Positions 52,692 through 61,181 of a stretch of DNA of 64,000 bases are shown in pieces. The first letter of the stretch is position 1. Every line of letters begins with the position of its first letter. The stretch covers positions 13,230 through 77,229 of the forward strand of contig JANNVK010000190.1 of assembly GCA_031414415.1 (NCBI GenBank), given 5' to 3'. The notes under the pieces are model-generated. The model ran no database searches and was not told where the DNA came from. It saw only the letters and a program-made list of their open reading frames with translations. This DNA is from JANNVK01 sp031414415 (GTDB taxonomy: Bacteria; Acidobacteriota; Blastocatellia; Pyrinomonadales; Pyrinomonadaceae). The position numbers and the translations under genes were made by a program.

Positions 52692-52720
52692 AGACTACGC
52701 CTGTGATTTGCGGTTGTCAA
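52692..52720 (-). promoter_or_regulatory. Sigma-70-type promoter of the mini-ORF unit
   Basis: On the minus strand TTGACA (52720-52715), a 17-base spacer and TAGTCT (52697-52692). The -35 matches consensus exactly and spacing is ideal. Predicted transcription start is near 52685, just before the ribosome binding site of mini-ORF 1. Confidence 0.7.
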
Positions 52721-52743
52721 GATTTTTTGATGTTTTTATGATG

Positions 52744-52867
52744 TTAGAGTTACGCTTTTAAGCGTGAAGTTCTCAAATATAAATCGGCACAGCCGTAACA
52801 AAACAACTTAATCGACAACTTTTTTGACTGATGCTGAGGTTGTTCACGCCTCAAGGCGTAACTCTAA
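52744..52867. repeat. REP-like inverted repeat pair
   Basis: Arms of about 32 bases at 52744-52775 and 52835-52867 are near reverse complements, both holding TTAGAGTTACGC and CGTGAA. Each arm is itself a small palindrome (ACGCTTTTAAGCGT; ACGCCTCAAGGCGT). The layout resembles paired REP (BIME) elements. A single related unit is at 20816. Confidence 0.65.
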
Positions 52868-52930
52868 CTACTAACTTACAGTTGAGCTATTACTAAAATC
52901 TTTCACGGCGATGTTGGATTATGAATTGCT

Positions 52931-53104
52931 ACTCAGCTTTAGCTAGTGGAAAAGTGTTTGAATCGAAGTTTGGCTTTAGCCAAACACATGAAATCGCTAC
53001 TTTCCGAAGAGCTTCAGCTGAAGCAATAAGGAAAATATTATTTTTATAGATTTGGCTAAAGCCTTGAGTTTATTGAGATTACTAACCACTAGCTAAAGCT
53101 GAGT
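52931..53104. repeat. 174-base element with perfect 19-bp terminal inverted repeats
   Basis: ACTCAGCTTTAGCTAGTGG (52931-52949) is the exact reverse complement of 53086-53104. Inside lie GTTTGGCT/AGCCAAAC (52968-52985), the palindrome GCTTCAGCTGAAGC (53011-53024) and GGCTAAAGCC (53054-53063). No ORF is inside. It looks like a MITE or nested palindromic element. With the adjacent REP-like pair it fills the gap 52741-53139. Confidence 0.7.
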
Positions 53105-53139
53105 GGTAATTTATTAAAACAGTACGTTGAATGTCGCGT

Positions 53140-53346
53140 TTATTGGATGAAATCGGCAAAACTTTTTACCTCGGTGAAGTTTTTTGTTTGTAAATCCTCT
53201 CTCGATTCTTGCAAGCCCGACAAAAATTCGTCGGTATAAATATCATTCGAAGATACAAATTTATCTATGAAATGCTGCAAAGTTTTGTATGCTTGCACGA
53301 CATTTTGCAATTCGGTTTCGGAAATTTTGATGGTAACTTCAGACAT
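53140..53346 (-). CDS. Small acidic protein, antitoxin-like
   Basis: A 68-aa protein starting at ATG 53346 (MSEVTIKISETELQNVV) behind GAGGG; a start at 53361 is less likely. It is helical and acidic and carries no signal peptide. Size, composition and the position next to an operator-like inverted repeat recall antitoxins, but no toxin gene is adjacent and no family was recognised. Confidence 0.6.
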   Translation of the reverse strand: MSEVTIKISETELQNVVQAYKTLQHFIDKFVSSNDIYTDEFLSGLQESREDLQTKNFTEVKSFADFIQ

Positions 53347-53393
53347 ATTTTTCCCTCTCAAGCACCGAATATAACACTAAAATAAAGCGAATT

Positions 53394-53427
53394 TACAACA
53401 GGATTGTTGTGCAACAAATCTGTTGTA
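53394..53427 (-). promoter_or_regulatory. Inverted repeat upstream of the small acidic gene
   Basis: TACAACAGGATTGTTG and CAACAAATCTGTTGTA pair in 14 of 16 positions around TG. It ends about 48 bases before ATG 53346. A possible -10 TATATT lies between, and the repeat would overlap the -35 region, as expected for an autorepressor site. No other gene feature is seen in the 208-base gap 53362-53569. Confidence 0.5.
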
Positions 53428-53569
53428 GATTGAAAGTCCGTTTCTAACAGGCTATGTTTTTTACTGTTGTGTTTCTAAACTCTTACGCACCGAGCTAATA
53501 TCTTTCGTCCTCAAAGAGACTGTTCCAAATTAGAATCGTAATTGCAATAGCAACATATACCGATATTTG

Positions 53570-54445
53570 TTATCTCTCTAAAATTACAAGTTTGTTTTTA
53601 TAATCAAAAGTAACAACAAAATTTTGTAAAATTCCAAGCCCAATTATTGAATTATATTCTTTAGTATCGAGGTCGAGACTTGAGTTTTTTCCAATTGACA
53701 CTGATGGAATATCATTCATCTCATATTCAAACATTTTCAATGATTTGATTAGTGAGGGTTTCATCGTTTCTTTTTCAGGCATTTCCAAACCAAATTCTTT
53801 TATTGCAGATGGTAAAATAGAAATAGGGAAAGCTGTTCCAGTATCAAAAAGAATCTTTGCCTTTTTGCCATTTATCGTAATTTCATCGCAAACGGGAAGC
53901 GTAGTTTCTGCACCAAAAATATTTCGTTGTAAATAATCCATTTCAAAGACAAATTTATCTGGACTTTTTGATATTTCTTCATCTTTAAGTTTTGGAGCAT
54001 CAACAAAACTTAGAACCTTTTTTTTAAAGTCAATCCTTAATGTTTTACCTTTCAAAAAATCTGAGCCTAAAATTCCAAAAATATCTCTACCTGTTTTTGT
54101 CCTAATCGAATCAATGCTTACAATCTTCATAAAAATACTTTTCGGTTTCTCATCACCAATTGATACGTCTGAAATATCACTTAGAACAACAGTTTGATCG
54201 TTTTTCCCTGTTATTACTCCAACGCCTGTGTAAGATGAACCCAGTTTATGTTTTTTTACTGATTCGTAATCTACAATTGACACATCTGAACCAGTTGCGA
54301 TAATTACTTCAACCGCAATATTTTTTCTAATTTTTGCAGAAACAACCAGATAGCCTTTTACGATAGTGAAAGGAATATCCGCAGCGAAAATATGAGAACC
54401 AAGTAGAAACAAAAATAAAGTTACAAACACGGGAATCTTTTTCAT
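53570..54445 (-). CDS. Secreted retropepsin-like aspartyl protease, N-lobe Asp lost
   Basis: A 291-aa exported protein: signal peptide 1-22 (ends FAA-D), then two homologous lobes. The second has the active-site DTG motif (Asp201-Thr-Gly in LFDTGTAFPIS); the first reads IIATGSDVS, with Ala50 where the catalytic Asp is expected. GILGSDFL and IIGLGILQNFVVTFD are the usual closing strands. A protease of this fold needs two Asp, so activity would require a dimer using the second lobes, or the protein may only bind. Function in bacteria is unknown. Confidence 0.82.
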   Translation of the reverse strand: MKKIPVFVTLFLFLLGSHIFAADIPFTIVKGYLVVSAKIRKNIAVEVIIATGSDVSIVDYESVKKHKLGSSYTGVGVITGKNDQTVVLSDISDVSIGDEKPKSIFMKIVSIDSIRTKTGRDIFGILGSDFLKGKTLRIDFKKKVLSFVDAPKLKDEEISKSPDKFVFEMDYLQRNIFGAETTLPVCDEITINGKKAKILFDTGTAFPISILPSAIKEFGLEMPEKETMKPSLIKSLKMFEYEMNDIPSVSIGKNSSLDLDTKEYNSIIGLGILQNFVVTFDYKNKLVILER

Positions 54446-54522
54446 AATTCTTGAACTCCATTACATATTCAATTAAATTTTAAAATTAACATTCTTTTAA
54501 AGCAAGTATTTTAAGTGAAAAA

Positions 54523-54543
54523 GGCGACTCACTTTGAATCGCC
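54523..54543 (-). terminator. Terminator after PEP carboxykinase
   Basis: Minus strand GGCGATTC (54543-54536) pairs with GAGTCGCC (54530-54523) with one wobble and runs into TTTTTCAC. It is nearly identical to the hairpin at 52428-52448. Confidence 0.8.
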
Positions 54544-54579
54544 TTTCAATCACACACTTCCTAACGGTCGTGTTTCCGC

Positions 54580-56460
54580 CTATTCCGCTTTCGCCGCTTT
54601 CGCCTCAGGTCTTTCCGAATAAGCCTTGCCTTTTTCCGGTGAACGCCACAGATTTGATAACAATAATTCTCTGATAAACGTCATTTCTTTTGGCAATCTG
54701 TCATAAAGTTTGAAGAAAAGTTCGTCGTGTCCGGCGATTTCTTTGATCCACAAATCACGGTCGATGTTCATCACGGCGTTGAATTGTTCTTTGGTGAAAT
54801 CCATTCCACGCCAGTCCATATCTTCATAACGCGGCATCCAGCCGAGCGGAGTTTCGATGCCGAGCGATTTTCCACGCGACCTTTCAACAACCCATTTTAA
54901 GACACGCATATTTTCGCCAAATCCGTCCCATAAGAAATTGCCGTCTTCACCGCGTTGGAACCAATTGACGCTAAAAATACGTGGCGGTTCTGGAATATTT
55001 CTGCCGATATCGAGCCAATGTCCGAAATATTCGCCCATGTGATAGCCCGCAAATGGCAACATCGCAAATGGATCGCGGCGAACTTCGCCAAGATTTCCGA
55101 AAGCTGCGGCGGTCATTTCGCTGCCCATTGTTGCCGCCATATAAACGCCAAACGCCCAGTTGAACGATTGCATAATCAAAGGCACAACGTTGTTTCTGCG
55201 TCCGCCAAAGATGAATGCAGAAATCGGCACACCTTTTGGATCATCGAAGTTTTCGTCGATTACCGGACATTGAATTGAAGGTGCGGTGAAACGCGAATTT
55301 GCGTGTGCGGCTTTGCGTCCGCAACCTGCCGTCCAATCGTTTCCTTCCCAATCAATCGCGTGTGCCGGGGCATCGCCGTCCATTCCTTCCCACCAAACAT
55401 CGCCATCATCTGTCAATGCAACATTCGTGAAAATCGTGTTTTTACGGACGCATTCCATCGCGTTCGGATTCGTCTTATAATTTGTTCCGGGAGCAACACC
55501 AAAAAATCCATTTTCCGGGTTGATTGCACGAAGTTTGCCGTGTTCATCGGGTTTAATCCATGCAATATCGTCGCCGACTGTCGTAACTTCCCAACCTTCT
55601 TCTTGAAAAATCTTTGGTGGAATCAACATCGCGAAATTCGTTTTTCCGCAAGCACTTGGAAATGCCGCACAGACATAATCTTTGCGTCCATCGGGTGATT
55701 TTACGCCAACGATTAACATATGTTCCGCCAACCAACCTTGCTCGCGTCCGAGTGTCGAAGCGATTCGCAAAGCCAAACATTTTTTGCCCAAAAGTGCGTT
55801 TCCGCCGTAGCCCGAACCGTATGAAACGATTGAACGTTCTTCTGGAAAATGGACAATATATTTATCTTTCGGATCAGGCGAACACGCCCATTCGACATCT
55901 TTTTGTCCTTCCGCCAAAGGCATTCCCACAGAGTGCATACAATGAACAAATTCTCCATCGCCCATTGCTTCGAGAGCTTTATTTCCCATGCGAGTCATAA
56001 TTTGCATATTGACAACGGCATAAGGCGAATCAGTTATTTGCACACCAAATTGCGAAATCGGCGAACCAATCGGTCCCATACAAAACGGAATTACATACAT
56101 TGTTCTGCCTTTCATTACGCCCGCAAATTTGTCCATCAAAATTGGTTTCATGTCTTTTGGCGACATCCAATTATTGGTTGGTCCGGCATCAGCTTTTGCC
56201 AATGAGCAGATATATGTGCGGTCTTCGACGCGGGCAACATCTGATGGATGCGAACGTGCAAGAAACGAATTTGGGCGTTTTTCTTCGTTCAAACGGATAA
56301 ATGTTCCGCTTTCAACCATTTGCTCGCAAAGCAAATCATATTCTGCCTGCGAACCGTCACACCAATGAATGTTGTCAGGCGTGCAATGCTCGGCGGTTTT
56401 TGTAACCCATTTGATAAGTTCTTTATTTGTAACATTTGACGGAATGTTTAGACTTGTCAT
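54580..56460 (-). CDS. pckA: GTP-dependent phosphoenolpyruvate carboxykinase
   Basis: A 626-aa enzyme converting oxaloacetate and GTP to phosphoenolpyruvate, first committed step of gluconeogenesis. The P-loop ACGKTN (270-275) contains the reactive Cys271 that marks the GTP class. YVIPFCMGPIGSP, GSGYGGNALLGKKC and FGGRRNNVVPL are further conserved elements. Length fits (about 600-640). It is monocistronic with a good terminator, divergent from the 56756 gene across 295 bases. Confidence 0.96.
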   Translation of the reverse strand: MTSLNIPSNVTNKELIKWVTKTAEHCTPDNIHWCDGSQAEYDLLCEQMVESGTFIRLNEEKRPNSFLARSHPSDVARVEDRTYICSLAKADAGPTNNWMSPKDMKPILMDKFAGVMKGRTMYVIPFCMGPIGSPISQFGVQITDSPYAVVNMQIMTRMGNKALEAMGDGEFVHCMHSVGMPLAEGQKDVEWACSPDPKDKYIVHFPEERSIVSYGSGYGGNALLGKKCLALRIASTLGREQGWLAEHMLIVGVKSPDGRKDYVCAAFPSACGKTNFAMLIPPKIFQEEGWEVTTVGDDIAWIKPDEHGKLRAINPENGFFGVAPGTNYKTNPNAMECVRKNTIFTNVALTDDGDVWWEGMDGDAPAHAIDWEGNDWTAGCGRKAAHANSRFTAPSIQCPVIDENFDDPKGVPISAFIFGGRRNNVVPLIMQSFNWAFGVYMAATMGSEMTAAAFGNLGEVRRDPFAMLPFAGYHMGEYFGHWLDIGRNIPEPPRIFSVNWFQRGEDGNFLWDGFGENMRVLKWVVERSRGKSLGIETPLGWMPRYEDMDWRGMDFTKEQFNAVMNIDRDLWIKEIAGHDELFFKLYDRLPKEMTFIRELLLSNLWRSPEKGKAYSERPEAKAAKAE

Positions 56461-56659
56461 AGAAAAATAGTCTCCTAAAATATCCTAAATGATTTTTGAA
56501 ATTTGATGAAAAACGCGAGCTGATGAAACTTCGTTTTTCAAGATATTAGAAAATATTATCACAGAATAAATAAAACGTTAAGGTTTGAAATAGACGATTT
56601 CAAGGTTTTCTGTTTTGAAATCGCTTTACAATTCTTTACAGACAAAACGTGCAAATTAG

Positions 56660-56710
56660 AGTCTAATTTAGACTTTAAAGGCAACTTTAGAGAGAGTTGT
56701 TGCGTATAAT
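56660..56710 (+). promoter_or_regulatory. Operator-like palindrome and -10 box before the 56756 gene
   Basis: AGTCTAA-T-TTAGACT (56660-56674) is a perfect odd palindrome. TATAAT follows at 56705-56710, 46 bases before ATG 56756. The -35 is weak (CAACTT region). The gap of 295 bases to pckA holds no ORF that I could support. Confidence 0.45.
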
Positions 56711-56755
56711 CGAAACAGAAGCGAAGTCTTCAATTTTACTTATTGGAATAAAAAT

Positions 56756-57964
56756 ATGCGAAAATTTATCTTTTTTATAATATTGGTATGCGTTTCAAAT
56801 TTATTTGCTCAAACACCAAGTTTAGACGGAATCAAGGCTAATTTAGCTTTTGGTGAAGTTATGGCGATTAGTGCGAGCGATAATAAAATTTCACTCAAAA
56901 CCACAGACGGCAATATTGATGCAATTTTATCTGCAAAAACTATTTTTAAAAGAGTTCCGCCTGAAAATCCGAGTTTAAAAACTGCTGTTGATTCTAACAT
57001 TTCGGAAATCGGAATCGGCGACAAAGTTATGGTTACAGGTTTAGTTGCGACTGACAAAAAAAGTTTGCCGGCAAAAGCAATCTATTTAATGACCAAAGCA
57101 GACATCTCAAGCAAACTCAGCAAAGAGCAAGAAGATTGGAAAACTCGCGGTATTTCCGGCAAAGTTACAGCACTAAATCCGGCAACAAAAGAAGTTACAA
57201 TTTCTTCGAAAAGTATGTTGGGCGACAAAGTTGTTGTCATCACACCAAAAGAAAAAGTTCTTTTCAAACGCTATGCCGCTGATTCTGTTAAGTTTAGCGA
57301 TGCAAAAATTAGCAGTTACGAAACAATAAAAGTTGGCGATCAGCTTCGTGCATTAGGCGACAAAAGCCCAGACGGCTTGAAATTTACCGCGGAAGAAATT
57401 CTCTCAGGTTCTTTTCAAATGCTTGGCGGAAAAATTACGGCAATCGATGTCGCCAAACAAGAAGTAACAATTTTAGACATCACAACCAAAAAACCGGTAA
57501 CAATCGCAGTTAATTCTTCTTCGCTAATGAAGAAATTTCCGGCTGAAATGGCACAAATGATGGCAATGCGTTCGCAAGGCGGCGGACAAATGGGCGGAAT
57601 GCCACAAGGTCAAACTGGCGGAACTGCAACAATGCGTCCACCAACACCAACTGGTCAGCCGACAGGTCAACCAACTGGACAAATGAGCGGTCCACGTCCG
57701 GCAGGTGGTCGAGGTGGTGAAGTTGACGATTTACTCGAACGTTTTCCGACAATTTCAATTGCAGATTTGAAGATTGGCGATTCAATCGCAGCTTCGAGTG
57801 CAAGCAACACTGGTCAAAATAAATTTACCGCAATTAAATTCGTTTCTGGGGTCGAAGCATTTCTTACTGCTCCGCAAACTGCCGCTGGACGTGGCGGACA
57901 AGGCGGCGGACAAGGTGGAGCGAATTTTAATATTCCAGGCTTAGATGGCGGTTTTGGTTTCTAA
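56756..57964 (+). CDS. Exported protein of three DUF5666-like repeats with a Gln/Gly/Pro-rich insert
   Basis: A 402-aa protein with signal peptide 1-19 (ends LFAQ). Three homologous beta units follow: VMAISASDNKISLKT, VTALNPATKEVTIS and ITAIDVAKQEVTIL, each followed by KIGD/VGDQ-type and RALGDKS-like strands. The third is interrupted by about 55 residues rich in Gly, Gln, Thr and Pro, with QPTGQPTGQ. The tail is Gly-rich. It lies ahead of the TonB-type receptor with only 83 bases between, so the two are probably one unit. Function unknown; it may be a periplasmic partner of the receptor. Confidence 0.72.
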   Translation: MRKFIFFIILVCVSNLFAQTPSLDGIKANLAFGEVMAISASDNKISLKTTDGNIDAILSAKTIFKRVPPENPSLKTAVDSNISEIGIGDKVMVTGLVATDKKSLPAKAIYLMTKADISSKLSKEQEDWKTRGISGKVTALNPATKEVTISSKSMLGDKVVVITPKEKVLFKRYAADSVKFSDAKISSYETIKVGDQLRALGDKSPDGLKFTAEEILSGSFQMLGGKITAIDVAKQEVTILDITTKKPVTIAVNSSSLMKKFPAEMAQMMAMRSQGGGQMGGMPQGQTGGTATMRPPTPTGQPTGQPTGQMSGPRPAGGRGGEVDDLLERFPTISIADLKIGDSIAASSASNTGQNKFTAIKFVSGVEAFLTAPQTAAGRGGQGGGQGGANFNIPGLDGGFGF

Positions 57965-57983
57965 AAAAATTAAATTAATAACC

Positions 57984-58022
57984 GAAAGTTCAGCATTTTT
58001 TTATTTCACTTGTTGAACTTTC
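57984..58022 (+). other. Hairpin between the repeat protein and TonB-type receptor genes
   Basis: GAAAGTTCA (57984-57992) pairs with TGAACTTTC (58014-58022). T-runs lie in the loop and there is no clear 3' T-tract, so it may be a processing or attenuation structure. A CAGAGGATT ribosome binding site follows before ATG 58048. Confidence 0.4.
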
Positions 58023-58047
58023 TTCCCAAAAAAATTCAGAGGATTCT

Positions 58048-61000
58048 ATGAAATTATTCAAATATTTATTGTTAGTAAGTTTTTTGTTTGCAAGTAATTC
58101 GGTTTATGCACAGCAAAATGGCAGTTTAAGTGGTCAAGTTTTTGACAGTCTTGGAGCAGTTTTAAAAGGAGCAACTGTTACAGTTACAGCCGCTGACGGC
58201 AAATTGAAAACTACAGTTTCAAACAACCAAGGCGAATTTCAAATTGCCGGACTCGCACCCGGAAAATACAAGGTTATTGTCAAATCGGCAACTTTTTCAG
58301 ATTATGAAAACACCGAAGTTGAAATTACTGCTGGAAACAAAGAAGAACTCGTTGTGGCGATGACAGTTCAAATAAAAGAAGAAACTGTCGAAGTTTCAAA
58401 CGCCGGACAAGTTTCGACCGAAGCAGACGATAATAAAAGTGCGACAGTTTTGAAAGAAAAAGACTTAGACGCTTTGCCCGACGATCCTGATGAACTCGAA
58501 GCAGCATTACGAGCACTCGCTGGTCCTTCTAGCGGACCGAATGGCGGACAGTTTATCATTGATGGTTTTCCAGGTGGAGGGCTTCCGCCGAAAGAATCGA
58601 TTCGTGAAATTAGAATCAATTCAAATCCATTTTCCGCAGAATTTGAGCGTCCAGGTTCTGGAAGAGTTGAAATTCTAACTAGACCTGGTTCTGATAAGTT
58701 TCGCGGCGGAGCTTCATTCAACTTCAATGATGAAAGTTTTAACTCTCGAAATCCTTTTACCTCATCGCCAAAACGTGCTCCGAGCCAGACAAGGAACTAT
58801 AGTGGAAATTTGTCAGGTCCGATTCAAAAAAGAAAGACATCATTCTCTGTCGATGTAAGCGAACGACAAGCTGATAACAATTCGATTATAAACGCAACTA
58901 TTCTTAGCTCTTCGCTAAATCCAGTAAATTTTAATCAAGATATTGTAGTTCCAACAAGGCGGTTCTCGATAAACCCGCGTTTTGATTATCAGTTAAATCC
59001 TTCAAACACTCTAGTAGCAAGGTATTCATACGGTCGCAACTCTTCCGAAAATCAAGGAGTTGGTGGTTTTTCATTGTCAAGCCGGGCTTCGACAAATAAA
59101 GGGTCTGATCACGAGTTTCGTGTAACTGAAACCGCAATTGTAAATGCCAAAACTGTAAATGAAACTCGTTTCCAATACCGAGTAAATAATCGAGATCAAT
59201 TGGGAGATAATTCAATTCCAACTATTCAAGTTTTTGACGCATTTATAGGAGGCGGATCGCAGGTTGGTCTCAATTTTACAAGAACCAAAAACTGGGAATT
59301 AAACAATTTTACGACTACTTCGCTTGGCAAGAAATCGGCACATTCGATCAAATTTGGTGGAAAAGTTAGTGGATCTAAAAATTCCAATCGTTCGGAATCT
59401 AACTTTGGTGGAACATTCAGTTTTGCTGGAGCTCCAGCTGTTTATAACATTCCAGGTTGTAATCTTCTAAATCCGATACCTGCGGGTTGTACTATTGTTA
59501 CGCCAGCTTTTAACTCAATTGCACAATATCGGCAGCGAGTTTTAGGAGATACCAATCCAATTTACAATCCTAGTCAATTCACAATTACACGTGGAAATCC
59601 GCTTGCTGAAGTGGTTCAATATGAATTCGCTGGATTTTTGTCCGATGATTGGAAGGCTCGCCCTGATCTTACTTTAAGCTTCGGGTTGCGTTACGAAAAT
59701 CAAACAAATATCAGCGATAAATATAATTTTGCACCTCGGTTCGGGTTTGCTTGGTCTCCTGGCGGTGGCGGTGCTAGACAGCCGAAAACCGTTTTCCGAG
59801 GCGGTGCCGGAATTTTCTTTGAACGATTTGGCGAAGGCAACACACTTAATGCAAATAGGTTTGATGGAACTAGGCAACAGCAATATATCCTCACGAACAC
59901 TAACAATTCAGCGATTTTGAGTGCGATTGTTTTCAACGCAAATGGTACGGTTTCGAACGTTCCGACTGCTGCTCAGTTGAACACGTTAGCACCGCAAACC
60001 AATACACTTCGGATTGTTGATCTGAATGCAAAAGCTCAATATTCTATGCAAACCCAATTTAGTGTAGAGCGGCAGTTGCCCAAAGGCATCTCTGCTTCGG
60101 CAACTTATAGTTGGAATAGGTCATTGAATTCCGTGCGGCAAGTTAATATTAATGCACCAGTTTGTCCGCCGTTGCAGACTTGCTTACCTAGTGTCGTAAG
60201 ACCAGATGGAACCCAACGCAATATTTTCGTATATCAAACAAATGGAACTAGCAATCAGCATTCGCTAACAACAACGTTCCGTTCTGGTTTTGGCTCGAAA
60301 CTTACATTTTTTGGATTTTACAGACTTGGTCTTTCAAGGAGTAATTCTGATACGCCGCTTTATAGTTATGATTTTAGCAGTGAGTATGGAACTGCCTCAA
60401 GCGATATTCGTCACAACTTTGTAATTGGGGGTTCTTATACATTACCTTGGAAAATTCGTCTAAACCCTTTTGTGATTATGTCTTCAGGTTCACCGTTTAA
60501 TATCACAACTGGCTTGGACAACAATCGTGATGCAAATTTCAATACAGATCGCCCTTCATTTGCCACGGATTTGACAAGACCAACTGTTCGCCGAACGGCG
60601 TTTGGTGATTTCGACATCGACCCTATCGCTGGACAAACAATAATACCTAAAAATTACGGTAGAAATCCGGCTACTTACAACATAAATCTTAACATTGGGC
60701 GTACCTTCGGATTTGGTGGTAAGAAAGCGACACAACCAACACAACCAACAAATGGTCAAACTGGAGGTCGCCAACCTAGTGCTGGTGGCGGAATTCCTGG
60801 AATGGGTGGAATTCCTGGGGGCGGGCGAGATGGTGGCGGCGGAAACCGTGGCGGCGGAATGGGCGGAATGTTTGGAGGCGGTGGCGATGCTAGCAAACCA
60901 TATAATCTTTCGCTTGGTATTAACATTCAAAACTTGCTTAACACTAACAACCAAGGTGCTAGAGTTGGTAATTTAAGTTCAACAGTTTTCGGGAAATCTA

Positions 61001-61089
61001 CTTCAACTGCTGGCGGATTTGGACCCTTTAGTGGTGGTGGCGGTTCAGCAAATCGCCGAATTGAAATGCAACTTAGATTTAGTTTTTAG
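58048..61089 (+). CDS. TonB-dependent receptor, Oar/carboxypeptidase-regulatory type
   Basis: A 1013-aa outer-membrane protein. Signal peptide 1-22 (ends VYAQ), then a carboxypeptidase-regulatory-like domain (25-115: LSGQVFDSLGAVLKGATVTVT, cut to its motifs), a plug region (GGQFIIDGFPGGGLP, RPGSGRVEILTRPGSD) and a long beta-barrel ending in the aromatic MQLRFSF. A Gly-rich loop with GGG repeats lies near 905-960. Acidobacteria have many such receptors, thought to import large substrates such as glycans. No TonB box was identified with certainty. Confidence 0.9.
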   Translation: MKLFKYLLLVSFLFASNSVYAQQNGSLSGQVFDSLGAVLKGATVTVTAADGKLKTTVSNNQGEFQIAGLAPGKYKVIVKSATFSDYENTEVEITAGNKEELVVAMTVQIKEETVEVSNAGQVSTEADDNKSATVLKEKDLDALPDDPDELEAALRALAGPSSGPNGGQFIIDGFPGGGLPPKESIREIRINSNPFSAEFERPGSGRVEILTRPGSDKFRGGASFNFNDESFNSRNPFTSSPKRAPSQTRNYSGNLSGPIQKRKTSFSVDVSERQADNNSIINATILSSSLNPVNFNQDIVVPTRRFSINPRFDYQLNPSNTLVARYSYGRNSSENQGVGGFSLSSRASTNKGSDHEFRVTETAIVNAKTVNETRFQYRVNNRDQLGDNSIPTIQVFDAFIGGGSQVGLNFTRTKNWELNNFTTTSLGKKSAHSIKFGGKVSGSKNSNRSESNFGGTFSFAGAPAVYNIPGCNLLNPIPAGCTIVTPAFNSIAQYRQRVLGDTNPIYNPSQFTITRGNPLAEVVQYEFAGFLSDDWKARPDLTLSFGLRYENQTNISDKYNFAPRFGFAWSPGGGGARQPKTVFRGGAGIFFERFGEGNTLNANRFDGTRQQQYILTNTNNSAILSAIVFNANGTVSNVPTAAQLNTLAPQTNTLRIVDLNAKAQYSMQTQFSVERQLPKGISASATYSWNRSLNSVRQVNINAPVCPPLQTCLPSVVRPDGTQRNIFVYQTNGTSNQHSLTTTFRSGFGSKLTFFGFYRLGLSRSNSDTPLYSYDFSSEYGTASSDIRHNFVIGGSYTLPWKIRLNPFVIMSSGSPFNITTGLDNNRDANFNTDRPSFATDLTRPTVRRTAFGDFDIDPIAGQTIIPKNYGRNPATYNINLNIGRTFGFGGKKATQPTQPTNGQTGGRQPSAGGGIPGMGGIPGGGRDGGGGNRGGGMGGMFGGGGDASKPYNLSLGINIQNLLNTNNQGARVGNLSSTVFGKSTSTAGGFGPFSGGGGSANRRIEMQLRFSF

Positions 61090-61119
61090 AAACAAAATTT
61101 AAGAAACAAACGTAGAAAT

Positions 61120-61166
61120 AAAGATGAAGATACAACGCTTTGTGCGTAATCTTCATCTTTATTTTT
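61120..61166 (+). terminator. Terminator after the TonB-type receptor gene
   Basis: AAAGATGAAGAT (61120-61131) pairs perfectly with ATCTTCATCTTT (61149-61160), followed by ATTTTTT (61161-61167). It precedes the next gene by only 15 bases, so that gene may need readthrough or its own promoter within the hairpin region. Confidence 0.8.
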
Positions 61167-61181
61167 TGCATTAAATTATTT

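Noticed and set aside
52744..53104. Possible CRISPR array because of repeated words
   Set aside because: Repeats are inverted, not regularly spaced, and there are no unique spacers or cas genes.
54955..56205. Several long plus-strand frames opposite pckA
   Set aside because: They are shadows of a conserved coding gene; composition is Arg/His-rich and none has domain motifs.
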